Assembly: GCA_024195585.1 (NCBI GenBank)
Contig: SWBL01000413.1
Span: forward strand, 1 to 38,352
Direction of reading: 5' to 3'
Source of the DNA: Aureobasidium sp. EXF-3400
Lineage: Eukaryota > Ascomycota > Dothideomycetes > Dothideales > Saccotheciaceae
DNA length: 38,352 bases
A program made the translations under genes and the position numbers. The notes below the pieces were generated by a model that saw only the letters and a program-made list of their open reading frames with translations, searched no databases and was not told the DNA's origin. Below, in pieces: positions 9,602-21,139 of this stretch (positions within the stretch are counted from its first letter, which is position 1; every line of letters starts with the position of its first letter).

Positions 9602-11269
9602 CTAAGAAAAAGGATTAGGAGGGAAGCGTTCCCGCTCACCACTTGCAATTGCAGGTGATGGCTGCATACTGAGCAACTCCCTCAGCGTCGCGCGCTCATT
9701 CGTTATCCTTTGTGGTTGTTGCAGACTCGTCCTGGCAACCTTAACAGGTCTCTCTTCTGTAGAGGTGTCTTGTTGTCGTGGAGTATTGCTCGGTGCAGCT
9801 TTCCGTAGTAAGTCACCAATGCTGACGGGCGCTTCTACCACTATTGCCGATCGACCTGTTTGCACAGATCGGGAATGGAGCAGTGCTGGGCCATTGGCGG
9901 TCATCCAGTTTGGAAGTATCATGTTTGAGTGTTGTGATGGTTGTTGTTGTTGACGATGTTCGGACTCATTGTGCGATAGTCGCCAGGCATGTGGTTGTAT
10001 TGGTATGTCCGAGGGTGGTGGTGGCGAGTAGCCACCTGGCGAGAACGTCAAGTCGACTGGGTCTGGCGAGGGTCGGTTGTCTACAGAGGTATCTTGTTCG
10101 GTGCCGGCATTTGGTCGAGTGAGGATGGCTCTGACTCGAGATGCGATGTCGCCAGGAGGTGTGTTTCTGGAGTATCGATTTTGTCTCTCTAACGTTGGAT
10201 CCACAAGTTGTCGAGATGGTACTGATTTGTTTGGCTGTCTGTAGTGCGCCAGTAAATCATCTCTGTTGGTCGTAGTATGAGGGGCTTCCGTATGGGGTTG
10301 CTGGTGGAAACCTTTTGTCAAGGCTGGCCGATACCTCCCACCTAGCTTGTGCGGTTGAGCTACTGCGGCATGTTTCCGTTTCTTGGTCTTCAGCTCCAAC
10401 CAAGAAGGTGGATTACCGTCGTTATCTTGAGTGGACTGGCCTTCTACTTCTGCGGTAGGGGTTGCAGTCGATTCAGAGGCCGTCGTCTCCTTAGCTGCGA
10501 CTGCCTCCGTAGGTTTCCTAAACTTCTGACCGATGTAATACACCTCCGAACACGTCCAGTGCTTACCACCTACATCCTTAAATCGCGGCAACTCCTTCAT
10601 ACTTTGAAACACCACACTAGCCTTTGCATCAGGAGCCATCTGCCACATGTTGTGATGAGCGATCGCTCTTAAGCCATCACATCTGTGCGTTTGATCCACC
10701 AAATCTAAATCGTGTGTATGATCTGGACATCTGTCGTAGGTATTCGTTCGATCGATGGTATAGCTGACGATAGTTTGTGCATCGCTGGAATAGTTGGCGA
10801 CTACACTCATGGTGAAGGGGCATGGTTTTTCTAGTGGTTGTCGAGTTGCTCTTGCTCTGAGGCCTTTGCTGGCTGAAGGTGGTGCTTTCTCTTTATGGAA
10901 TAGACAGCGGTAATACGTTCGTTGTGTGTTGAAGCGAGGTGCATATGCCCCGGCCTTTGCATTGCTGACTGATCGATGTCGTTAGCAAGAGTTTACTGAA
11001 GGAGTGATAGTCATGCTGTGAATTATGATGATTAGATCTTGGAGCATAGACTTCTAGAAAAGTACACATGACCTCATAAGATGAAGATATCGAAGAGCGG
11101 AAGTTATAGTAGAGGCATAGTATTCTTGACTTGCTCCTTACTTACACCAATTTGAGACCCACGGCTTGATTTCCTCGTATTCTTCTGCAGACAAAGTAAC
11201 AGCCTCTGTGAGTTCGAACAAGACTTGTCGCCTTCGAGCAACATCAAGAGGTATGGTTTCGATGATCAT
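9602..11269 (-). CDS. WRKY-GCM1/FAR1-type zinc-finger protein, ~495 aa
   Basis: The exon-2 frame (9602-10968) extends upstream of its first ATG (10810) through clear coding sequence to an acceptor at 10969-10970. Exon 1 starts with ATG at 11269 (MIIETIPLDVARRRQVLFEL) and ends at 11149 (donor GTGTAAG) or 11143 (donor GTAAGG); both keep phase 1 and give 495 or 497 aa. The intron is about 180 nt. The joined protein shows YYRC (Cys62), KPCPF (Cys90) and DHTHDL (His124, His126), i.e. C-x27-C-x33-HxH. That is the zinc-ligand pattern of FAR1/FLYWCH/WRKY-GCM1 fingers found in MULE transposases and in transcription factors derived from them. The remaining about 360 residues are low-complexity (Pro, Gln, Ser, Thr) with basic patches. 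No transposase catalytic core was seen. A DNA-binding nuclear role is inferred. Confidence 0.72.
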
Positions 11270-11794
11270 TTCGATAGATGGACATAAGAAGATGGAAAAT
11301 AACAGGAGGTCTTAATCGACCGGGACCTGCAGTCAGGGATTCGTGGTTGTTTAATTGCCAAGGGGTCCGTGCTTCGACTTCCTCCCTCGACGGATGTTCC
11401 TTCCTGTATTGATGTCTTAGAGTACAAGGATTGCAAGCAGATAGTCAAGTCTCTGGGAAGTTGCGGACTGAGAAGCGCGTTCGACTGACAGCAAGGAACA
11501 TCCGAGACATATCGACACAGACCCCTCACGAGAAACAAGAACAGCCCGCAAGGCAGGCTTAATACAGAGAAGCACAGTGGAAGAGAACATTAATAGGAGA
11601 TTGTACAATAGAGGCTTCCTGTACCTGCTTTTTCTTTCCACTATCTAGTCTCCGAAGAAAAAAGGGAGGTTGTTACAAACGACAAAAGATTTCGAGAAAA
11701 AAACGCCACACCTTGGATGAACCCCAAACCCTTGCTAACACACATCCTATCCTGATTGACAACAGCGAATAAATCATCTCATCTTTTCCTTTGC
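11270..11794. promoter_or_regulatory. NUP170 3' flank and zinc-finger gene promoter
   Basis: The 525 bp separate two tandem minus-strand genes. A minus-strand ORF at 11266-11538 is open but not protein-like, and its stop overlaps the ATG of the zinc-finger gene. No other feature was seen. Confidence 0.5.
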
Positions 11795-14700
11795 TCAGCG
11801 CATAGCCTGAGCGATCCTGCCTCTTAGAGTATCGACTGCCTGCTGTCTCTCCGGGTCCAGGTCCTGGCTTCCGGCAAGACCAGTGAGTAGTTCATCGATA
11901 CCAGCGGCATTTTCTTCGCTGCCGAAGAGAACACTGTCGCCGTGACGTTCGCTTTCACGAAGCCATGCTTGGATCAGATAAACGAGGTCGGAGGCGAGGA
12001 TACGACGATGTCTGCCAACAAAGGGTTGCTCGTTGGTGTAGTACATCTGCTCAACGACAGGCACCAATGCTGAAGGACGGACGTCGAGCTCGAGGAAGGT
12101 ATCCATGACCCACATTGGCGAGGCGGCGTTGGCTTGGTATTCGAGTGCGTAGCGGAGGAGCATCGGCAGGAGAATAGGGATAGGGAAAGTGGCCTCTGCG
12201 GCATGCAGACGTTGACCTAATGAGCGCACCTTGAGGGCTACTGCTTCGAATGGTCTCATCTGGTCGCTACTTTCGGCTTCTTGGTGGACTTGCTCGATGA
12301 GTAGCTGCCAAGTTGCCTGGATGTCTGCAGGGTTGCGGTGGTCGGCGCAGTGGTAGATCAGAATGCAAATGTCGTAGTAGCCTGCCTGATCGGCATACTG
12401 GTTGAACAACTCAGCCACTTCGAGGATTTGACCATCAAGTGCCTTCAAAACTTGAGGCCGGCGTTGATCCGTTAGACGGGGGTCTGACTTCATACGTTGC
12501 AGAATGTCGTCTTGGATGTTGCCTACTTCCAGGAGGTCAGTGATCTCGCGCAGTAATTGTTGTCTGCCTTGTGCAGCGTCGAGCAAAGAAACAGTGCGAA
12601 TCGAAGCATTGGTTCTTGCACGGCTGAGGTATCCAATGCGTTGCTCGAGGTTGAGGTCGAAGCCACTCTTGGCGAGCAGCAGTTGTACTGAAGCAGCTTC
12701 GAGGAAGTTGTTGTGATGTGCGTAGTAACGCCATAGCAGGTCTGCATGGTCAGGGTTCTTGTCCATACGTCTGCGGAGATAGCTGATAACATATGGCGAG
12801 CTGATCTCCAGCAGTCTATCATTCCAACCCTGGCCCATGTACCAGTCGTATAGGTTGTTTTGGAAGACTTCATCTTCGGAGTTGTTGATGATCTCGTAGG
12901 CCTCAGATTGTCTCTTGGCAGTAAGGGAGAAGGCGCCGTCTGGGCTTGCCTCAGATGTCTGCTCAAGAGACACTATCACTTGATGGATCAGATCGTAGCA
13001 TTGCTTTCTGCCCTCGAAAGCCTTCTGTCGCGGGTCCTGAGAAATGTTAGCTAGTATTCACCAAGTAAAGTTGGTGCGAACGTACGTCTTCAGGGTAGTC
13101 GTCCCTCAGCCATGAGAGGGCACGGTTTGCACGATCAGACTCGTGTGCCACAGTCAAAGCAAGTTGTATGGCACCAGCATAGAAGGACATGGGAATGTAT
13201 TGTGAAACAGCCCATTCGAGGTGCTCCATCGAGAGCGAGCCAGCCACCTTCTGGAAAAGTCGCAAACTCTCGTTCAGCAGTCTGCGACTTGCCTCGGATG
13301 TGGGACCGGCCTCTGATGCTCTCTTGACCTGCTCTTGGGCCTTGAAGATGACAACATCGTCGGCGCTGCAGAAGCTGCCACAACGTCTTCTCAGAGCTTC
13401 AGCTACTGTATCGACGTTTGAACCGTTGGCGATGTTACGGTTCACGATTGCCTTAACAAGCTCCTTGGCCAAGTTTCTGCCATCGGGTGAGCAGAACAGA
13501 CCCTCATAGGTGAGCTGCCTAGCACGGTCGCGAGAAGCTTCAGGGAGGGATAGAATGATCTCATCGACCTTTTCATCGAACAAGACGAGCACAAAAGCAA
13601 TGCCTTCAATGATGCTCGAGATGAGCTGAATCAGAGCGTTCATCGCACGATGTTCACCTTGCAAAGAGAGCTCGTCTTGCTTATTGGCAACACGTCCCAG
13701 AGACTCGGGTCCAGACAAGCCCTCGATAGAGCTCTTGTTCTTGTTCAAGAATTCTTGTAGCGAGTTTAGAGCACGTTGAATGTTTTGCAGCTTGGTGAGT
13801 GCTACAGTCGATGTGACGACGAGTCCACCAACGGGAGTAACCAGTTGTGTCAGAACAGGAGCTCTCCAGATGGATCGCACTAGTCGAGTGATATACAATG
13901 CCATACCGTCGTGTCTAGGAGAAGGACGCACATTGTCAATAGCGGGAGTGTTGTTGTCCAAGACGGAGTTCTCGTTGAGCATAGGCTTTCCTCCTTGAGT
14001 GACGAAGGCTTCTCTTGCAAAATCGACAATGTCTGGTTCTGTGATGTTGGTGATACGAGCATCGGCGTTGCCGTCGGAAGCTTCACCACATGCGACAGCG
14101 AGGGCGGTTGCAGCGGTCTCGGTGCGGCCATAGTTTCGGATGAATTTCTTCACCTGGCCATCGCGACCTTCTGCATCACCACCGTAGCGAGCAAGAGAAG
14201 CGAAGATATCTACCAGTCTGCGGCGGCGCATAATTTGGACACCAGTACTGGTGAGCACAGCAATCTCGGTAGGAGCTTGGTCGAATTGAACAGCAAGTTC
14301 ATTGGCGAAACCTAGAGGTGTGGAGGCTGCGGCGAAAGGAGGGCTGACTAGACCGATGCCCTGAGACGGGTAAGGAAGTTCCAGGAACATGCCAATTTCA
14401 GGGAATAGAGTAGCATGGCTAGCGTCGCGAGGCATTTTGATGCGACCAGAGTCGGGAGCGGTGATGAAGACGGAGTCTCTTGAGGGATCTTGGGGATTTG
14501 GCACGACCCAGCATGAGTAACCAGGGGCATATCTAACGCCGGATTTTGTGTTGGCAAGGAAGCGAGTGCTAGTATCCAAGGTTGAAGGGTTGGCTGAATA
14601 CGGTCCAAGTGAGGCGGAGTTCGACTGGGGTTGTTGAGGTTGAGGAGCAGCGGTTTCGCCGTCCTTTGGAGGGAATTTGATGTGGTGGACCTGCATGCTG

Positions 14701-15962
14701 GTGGGAGCGGATGAGGAGGAGCTGCCGTAGAAGGCACCCGATGTAGCACTGAGGAAGATGCGACAGCCAGTGCTGGTAAGAGCCTGCAGACTGAGTCTGT
14801 TGGTCTCCTGAGCTGAGATGGGACTGATGGAGACGAGGGTAGTGTTGCGCGCGAGGAGGTCGGAGCTGGGGACCATGTGGGCAATTTGAGCCAGTAGGCT
14901 GGTGAAGGGACGTGACAAGGCCAGGTCGAGGACGTTGTTTGGCTTCATGTGGTAGACACGAATGGTCGAAGCCGAGGAAAGGGTGTAGAGCAAATCGCGC
15001 GAATCATCAACCACCATCTGCTTGATGTGTTCCTGCTCGGAGCGAGCACCGAAAGGCAACAGCTGGAAGGCAGATGTCATGGTCGAGTTTGTGTGGTTGA
15101 TCTTGGAGCATCTACTGGCGAACCAACGTTCCTCTTGCTGGTAGGTAAGTTCCCACACATCGGTAGCCTGGTTTCCACCGAAGAAAATGCGACCGGTCTT
15201 GTCCGACGACTCGATGTAGCTGATCGAAGTGCCCTTGACAGGCACCTTCATGTTGGTCGAGTAGAGCTGAACAGCCCAGCCACCATGGGCAGATCTTGCA
15301 GCTGCCAGACCGATGAGCAGGACTTCGGCATGGGTTGCGACAACCAGCAAGTGTGTGATGGACTCGATGAAGACACCCTTGCGCGGCTTGACCAGCTTGA
15401 CGGCTGTTATGGCGTTGGTCTGGTCCTCGAAGCCAATGAGCTCGGGGTTTGGATGCGTGTAGTCCCAGAGATATAGCGACGAGTCGATGACAATGAAGGC
15501 GTGGTTAAGCTCGGCGAACAGACCCAAATGTGTCGAGACTTGGGCCTGATTTGCTTGTTCGAAGATCTGTTCGGGGATGTCATAGCCGCGGGTTCGCTGA
15601 AAGGGTTGCCAGGCGTTGTTGAAGGTGGTGTCGTAGTCGTTCGAGATGCCCTGGCCGACGTAGTTGTCGAGGGCTGGGTACTGGGCCTCGCTCTGGAGGG
15701 CTTCGTTGACTGTGCGGGCTGCGCGCTCGATGGGGGCGAGCGCGTCTTGGGCTGAGGTAGCAGTGGCGGGTCTTTGAGTAGATGCGTCGCGTGAAGAAAC
15801 CTGACCGGCGCGGTATCCAGCTAGAGTCGCGGCCGCATTGGAACGGAAAGAAGGTTGTTGCGGCATTTGGCCTGAACTGCCAGGTCTGCCAGGCGCCGGG
15901 GTATTGAAGAAGGCACCTGGCAGAGGACGCTGCGGCGTCGGTTGAGGTGCTGCCAGAGCCAT
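11795..15962 (-). CDS. NUP170: Inner-ring nucleoporin Nup170/Nup155, 1372 aa
   Basis: Large scaffold nucleoporin of the inner ring of the nuclear pore, lying next to the pore membrane. Exons: 13086-15962 and 11795-13036. The 49-nt intron (13037-13085) is in phase 0, with a CTAAC branch point, and joins DYPED to DPRQKAFEG. Start: the ATG at 15962 is the first in frame and opens a Pro/Gly-rich unstructured N-terminus (about 1-90). A beta-propeller region follows (about 120-600, with the typical HAFIVIDSSLYLWDY stretch and VFIESITHLLVVATHAEV), then an alpha-solenoid to the end (for example QNNLYDWYMGQGWNDRLLEI, typical of Nup155-family C-domains). Yeast Nup170 and Nup157 are of similar size. It is divergent from ARV1 with 187 bp between start codons. 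Confidence 0.95.
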
Positions 15963-16149
15963 TGTCGATGCGGAAGAGCTGGTCTGCAAAGAACATAAAC
16001 TTGCTCCAAGCACAAGCAGCGACCTTGAAATGCCATCGACCACAAAGCTTTGGACGCGCCGAAACGCACAGACCTCTCCATGCTGTCACTCCTCGACACC
16101 AACACCAAGTCTTCGACCATCTTCGACCAACTCCTCGTCGCTTGAGACA
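15963..16149. promoter_or_regulatory. Divergent NUP170/ARV1 promoter
   Basis: Only 187 bp separate the two start codons, so the promoters and 5' UTRs overlap or are shared. It is rich in short CGAC and CTTCGACC repeats (about 16096-16140). No TATA box was seen. Confidence 0.55.
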
Positions 16150-17335
16150 ATGCCAATATGTATCGAATGTCGGTACCCTGTAAGCAGTCTGTACACGACA
16201 TACAGTAAGGCCGATGATCGCACCTTGGGAAAGGGCGTCCGCTTGACGCAATGTCCAAGGTGCAAGCGTTTTGCAGACAAATATGTCGAACATGATTTTG
16301 TTGTCCTTTTCATCGATCTGGTCTTGATCAAACCTCAGGTAGGCACTTGTCCTCTGTTTTTCATTGCATTTGTTCATCTCCGTGTTTTCTTCTGCATCTT
16401 TAATCATCTCCAATCTTGATATGAACCCAAATTCTCGAACCGTCTTTCCATTCGGTCGACCAATATATCCTCATTTCATTCCGTGCTGACCGATACGTGC
16501 AGGTCTACAGGCATCTTCTCTTCAATCGTCTAGGTCGAGAAGATGGACGCTTTCATGTAAGTGTCCACACACCATGTTCGTTGTCCAAATCTCACAGCTG
16601 CAGCCCTCCATAATACGTCTCGGTGTCTTACTCCTTCTCTTCGACGTCTACCTGACCTGGGCTCGCATAGAAGAAGCCATGCCCTCTTCTTCAGCCACCG
16701 ACTCCATCTCCATGCCAACCCCATCAGACCCATTCGCTCACCCTACGAGTAACGCCACGGGGACAAGCGACTCGACTACCCCAGGTCTGTCTTACCTTCT
16801 TAGCGAGCAGCCTATCATCCTGCAATACGTCTTTTTTCTCTTGCTGTGCGCATTGGAGACTATTGCGTTTCATCTGCCTATTCGTACGCTCTTGTCTCTG
16901 CGCTTGCCTCGACCGTTATCGTACCTCATTCCTCACTACCCTCATCCTGCTGTCATAAGCACGGCACTCTTGGTGTCGAGTTTTACCAAGCTCTTCCCGT
17001 TGTTGCTGTTGATATGGAAGTATGATTTGCCGAGTAGCGCGAGTGCTGTCTCGTGGGCTGTCATCATCAACAACGTTGCCGCTCTGGAGATCTTGCTCGA
17101 GTGTGGAGTCATACGAGCCGCTATATTGGCAGCAGTCGGCGCTGTATGTCGAGCAGGTGTTGGTTGGGTAAGTCTCGTAACAATACGAGATACTAGGTCC
17201 AAGCTAATGCTATCACAGGGTATCCTAAGAGCTGCTGGAGTAGGATCTGGCGTGGCAGCTGCCGGGGTCGTCGAAACAGGCGATGTACTCGAGCTGTGGA
17301 AACGACTCGCACTACATGTGGGCATAGGACAATAG
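16150..17335 (+). CDS. ARV1: ARV1 sterol-homeostasis protein, 307 aa
   Basis: ER membrane protein needed for sterol distribution and GPI-anchor assembly. Exons: 16150-16338, 16503-16556, 16604-17167, 17219-17335, all phase 0. The N-terminal Arv1 homology domain has a CxxC pair at the start (CIEC) and a second pair (CPRC, about residue 38), followed by HDFVVLFIDLVLIKPQVYRH and LLFNRLGR, which are strongly conserved in the family. Hydrophobic segments follow from PSIIRLGVLLLLFDVYLTW onward, about four in all. Intron 2 could also end at 16597, which would add Leu-Gln; the family pattern (PSIIRLG straight after the RFH exon end) favours 16603. Intron 3 (51 nt) is a multiple of three and has no stop, so unspliced RNA would still encode a protein. 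Confidence 0.95.
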
Positions 17336-17553
17336 CACAAGTACAGCATGCAAAACAATATACATATCCCAAAGGACACAAAGTACCAAGAACCAAGGGC
17401 TCTGCCATGCGACAAGAGCCCATTACGAGTGATATGTCACAGTGTATCTTTCCCAGTTAAACTCAAAGCAAACGCCAATGCCAATGTAGAATGTTATAAC
17501 AAGTCCTTGCTGCCTTCTCTCTTTTACATCTTTCTGCCTTCGGTGTGAATGCC

Positions 17554-18010
17554 CTAGCCTCTGTGGACGTACTCGGGTCTCAGGTCGCCTCGCTGGGGTT
17601 GGATGAGGGGATGCCACTGGGCGAGGAATGTGATAGCTATGCCGTTGGTCAGCCGGGAGGTCCAGCGATGAGAATAGCTGCATACATACCCCACATGAGG
17701 TAACAGCTCCAGGCCGAGAGGATGAGGGTTGAACGCCAGACACTGTTTGACGCCTTGTTAGCCCTTGCTCTCTCTCGCAGTGTGCTTCTTCTTGACTGCA
17801 TCGCATATTCATGCCGACGTTTCAACGAAGACCTGAGATTCAGACTCACGTTTGTGTATCGCCCTTGGGAGCCGCGAACCAGGAAACGGCGCAAAAGGCC
17901 AAGATGAAGAGGAGGCCGACCAGAAGACTCCACCTGCGCGCACACTATCAGTATCCAGTTCAGGTATACATGTCGTTGAGGGTTCGACCAGACACATACC
18001 CGTTAGCCAT
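17554..18010 (-). CDS. VMA9: V-ATPase subunit e (Vma9), 76 aa in four exons
   Basis: Small hydrophobic subunit of the V0 sector of the vacuolar proton pump. No single open frame shows the gene. It appears only after joining 18000-18010 (11 nt, MANG), 17850-17933, 17690-17742 and 17554-17636. Introns are 66, 107 and 53 nt, all GT-AG and all phase-compatible. The product starts MANGWSLLVGLLFI. Its first membrane span ends at AVSWFAAPKGDTQ, and its second is VWRSTLILSAWSCYLMWAIT followed by FLAQWHPLIQPQRGDLRPEY. Subunit e proteins of filamentous fungi have this length, two spans and the same landmarks (PKG, VWRSTLIL, SCYLMW, LAQ-HPLI-P). ARV1 is convergent, 218 bp away. Confidence 0.93.
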
Positions 18011-18687
18011 GTTGATGTGTTGAGTATTGTGGACAAGGGGATTGTTCCTGTCGCGATTGTTCGCCGTCGCTGCGGTGTATCCAAGGGTCGTCGTTGCGAT
18101 GACGCCGAAGCTTGGCGTGGCATCTCGCCCATCGACCATCTTGACTCTGTTCCGCCTTTTGCAAACATCACAATCCGTTTTTCGAGTGAATATGTGTTCT
18201 GATTGTGGAAATTTACTGGTCGTCGCTGATACTGTTCTCTCATACTATGTCATGTGAAACATATGATATCTACTGAGTCAAACACACCCAGACATCAATG
18301 ATAAGTGTTCAGAGCCGTCATTTTGTCCATGATCATAAATCATCATCGTGGTGGCTCAAAGCGACATCAGTTGCCCACACGTACCACACGATCAAATTAT
18401 GTGACAAAGACTAGAATATCTACCCGCCTATTGTTCTCGACAATCTCCCACCGAATGTGATGAGGAATTATAATGTCAATCATCGAATTTGTTCATGTTA
18501 TTGCTAGCACCCTGGCCATACCAGGCTTGTGAGTCGTGACCGCGTAGAGATATAATCTTAATATTATGAGGTAGCATATCTTCTATATCTGTCAAGACAC
18601 CGATATGAACGTGGCAATTGTCTTTGTCCTTCCTCCTCTTCTTGCACCACTCTATCAGCATCTAAGTATCCATCTATATCAGCAACC
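18011..18687. promoter_or_regulatory. MFS 3' flank and VMA9 promoter
   Basis: 677 bp without a gene. It is AT-richer than its surroundings from about 18250 to 18600. Open frames here (for example minus 18243-17809) are read-through of VMA9 exon and intron sequence. No RNA gene was seen. Confidence 0.5.
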
Positions 18688-20461
18688 TCAAGCGTCTTCC
18701 TCATCTACGTTCTTCACAACCTTCCCCTCAGCCTTCTCAGGCAAGAATCTAATCGCTACAAACAAGATCAATGTCATGGTAAGCATGACCAACCAAATCA
18801 AATAACCATTCAGAATCTGCGTCTTAACGCCAGTGGCAAACAGACTAGCAAACAATGCTGGCGCCACAGCACGAATGCCAGCTACCAAACTCAAAGCCAA
18901 TCCATTCATCGTTCCCAGACTAGCTGCGGAGGGCGAGACATTATTAACGCACAGCTGGACGCAAGTAAACGCCATAGCAGCACTGGTACCGATGATAGTT
19001 GTAATGGGAAGCAAAGTCCAGAAAGGTGTTGTTACGCCCTTTCTAAGCATAAACTGAAGAATAGGGTTCCAGATACATCCCAGAGGGAAAACCCAGCCGC
19101 TGAATCGCAACACACCTCCAGTTCCGTAGCGTCTCTGCATTGGTGGGAAAACGAAGAGCAACCAGAATGCTTGTGCGATACCTCCGAGTGCTAGGATAAG
19201 TGAGATTTGGAGGGGCGAGAAGCCGTAGCCACCTTTGGGTATACTGGTGAACCAGAAAACAGGGAAAACAGCAGTATTGGCGAGACCTTGAAGGGAGACG
19301 AAGCACCAGAGGAAGAGAGTGAAAGCAACGCCGGGTTGTTTGACCAATTGCCAGATTGACATGGGTGGCTCGACAGGTCCGCTGTTGTCCTTCGCTGACT
19401 CTAGAGTCTACGAGGTTATCGTGTCAGTTAGTTCAGTAAAGACGAGCAGTTGCATGAACTCACTTCTTTGAGATAGATGGCTGAGATGACAGCTGCGCTA
19501 AAGCCAAACATACTGGCAACGATATTGGGAAGTGCATACGGGTATTCTTCGAAGAACCAGATGCCCCCGAGAACGCGAGGATATTGGGTTGCAGGAGAAG
19601 ACAAAGCACCGCCTTGAACATGATGTCAGTCAACCACAACTAACAAAGTTTTAGATCATGCATACCGATGACAGGTCCTAGGAAGATGCCCATATTGCCA
19701 GAGAATGCGAACCAACTAAATGCCTTCGCTTGAGTTTTGTAGGTCGAGTTTTCCGAGAGCATGGTTCTGACGGTACTAGTGCAGCTGTTAGTGTACTCGC
19801 TTCTGTATTACACAAGAACAGAAGTCTTACACGATGGTTCCAGAGAATACTCCGGCAAGACAGCGGAACAAGATAATCTGCCACATAGACTTGCTGAAAC
19901 CGAACAAGCAAGTCATGATAGAGACTCCGATGACCGAGTAAACCAAAACAGGCTTACGTCCATATCGATCAGAAACGCGGCCCCAAGAGATCATGAAGAG
20001 CATTTGCGTAAGGGAAAAAAGCGATTCCTGAGGCAGTGTAAGCGTTTTCAAATCATCAGTAACCCAGCTCTTTCTCTGAAGACACTTACAATCAACCCAC
20101 TATAAAACCCAACATCCTCTTCCTTAACACCTCCAACCTCCAAAATCATCTGATTGATGAAAGGAAAGATGGAAAAGAAAGCAATCGGCTCAACAAGTCT
20201 AGCATAGCACAAAAGCACAATTTGGCCTACAGGCAAAGGCTTGTCATCATCTTGTTCTTCGGCGGTAGGTGCTGTGCCGCTGATGTTGTTGATTTCCAAT
20301 GTTTCGGAGTCGGCTTGGGTGACTGGATTTTCTGATGATACTGCCAGTAGAGGTGTGGTTTCGGAAGCGAGGGTTTTGGTTGATGCCGGGTTTGGATGTG
20401 TGTGGGTTGCAGCACCTCCTAGGGCCGTTATGAATGTATCTTTGGCATTGCTCCCGGACAT
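18688..20461 (-). CDS. MFS transporter (12 spans), 515 aa
   Basis: Five exons: 20090-20461, 19831-20027, 19666-19775, 19464-19612, 18688-19407. The four introns are 53-62 nt and all keep frame. A soluble N-terminus of about 75 residues (ETTPLL at about 40) precedes the first span. MFS motif A is intact after span 2 (GRVSDRYGRKP, residues 140-150). A partial motif C-like stretch, SGNMGIFLGPVIG, lies in span 5, and the C-terminal half carries six more spans. The style matches the fungal tetracycline-resistance-like or zinc-induced-facilitator-like family (relatives of yeast YCR023C), whose substrates are mostly unknown. Substrate and membrane cannot be assigned here. It is tandem with VMA9 and MOB3 on the minus strand, with no sign of a metabolite cluster. 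Confidence 0.9.
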
Positions 20462-21139
20462 GATTGATCGTGTACGCAAAGGCTGGTGTATGGTCGGAGA
20501 ATAATTATTGCAGAAAGTGATTCAAAGGTGTATCATGTAGCCAACTGTTCTTTGTAATCAGACTCCTTCTGACTCTTTGCTGTGTCGAATGATGGAGGAG
20601 CTTGCGAAGGAGGCTTTTATATTTTCTAGGATTCCTGAGCACGACACCGCTGGCAAGGCATCAACAAGCATACGCAACGCTGGAAGGATAGCCAAGGAAG
20701 AAATGACTCGGATATTTACGTGGGAGAACCAAGCACAACTCGGGTCAGATAAACGATCTACTCATCCCGAAAGTACCGAGTCGTCTCTATCTTCGGCGAT
20801 CGCGTACCCTTCGGCTTGAGCACAATAGGAAGGTGACATTGAAGGATTGGAGGATTGGAAAGATTGGTCTGTGCGGAAGTGGATTTCGACCACTCTTGAT
20901 TGAAATGGACCCTTGATTGATGCTGACCACGCTGATCCCCTGTGTGTTGTGTTGTATGTACGTTGTATCCACGCGGGATTGGTGCTCAAACAACATCTTC
21001 TTCTCTCATATAAGTCATGGCTGCAGAGGGACGGGATAATCACCAACAAAAGCAATGTGCTAACGAATGCTTGCTACAAAGGGTATCTATTTGCATGTGA
21101 TTAAAGGTTGACACATTATCATCATGAAGGACTTTTTCA
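20462..21139. promoter_or_regulatory. MOB3 3' flank and MFS promoter
   Basis: 678 bp between two tandem minus-strand genes. Short open frames lack any protein character. Nothing else was seen. Confidence 0.5.

Noticed and set aside
16574..16605. ATG upstream of PSIIRLG as an alternative ARV1 start
   Set aside because: It lies inside intron 2; the conserved zinc-ribbon exon upstream is clearly part of the gene.
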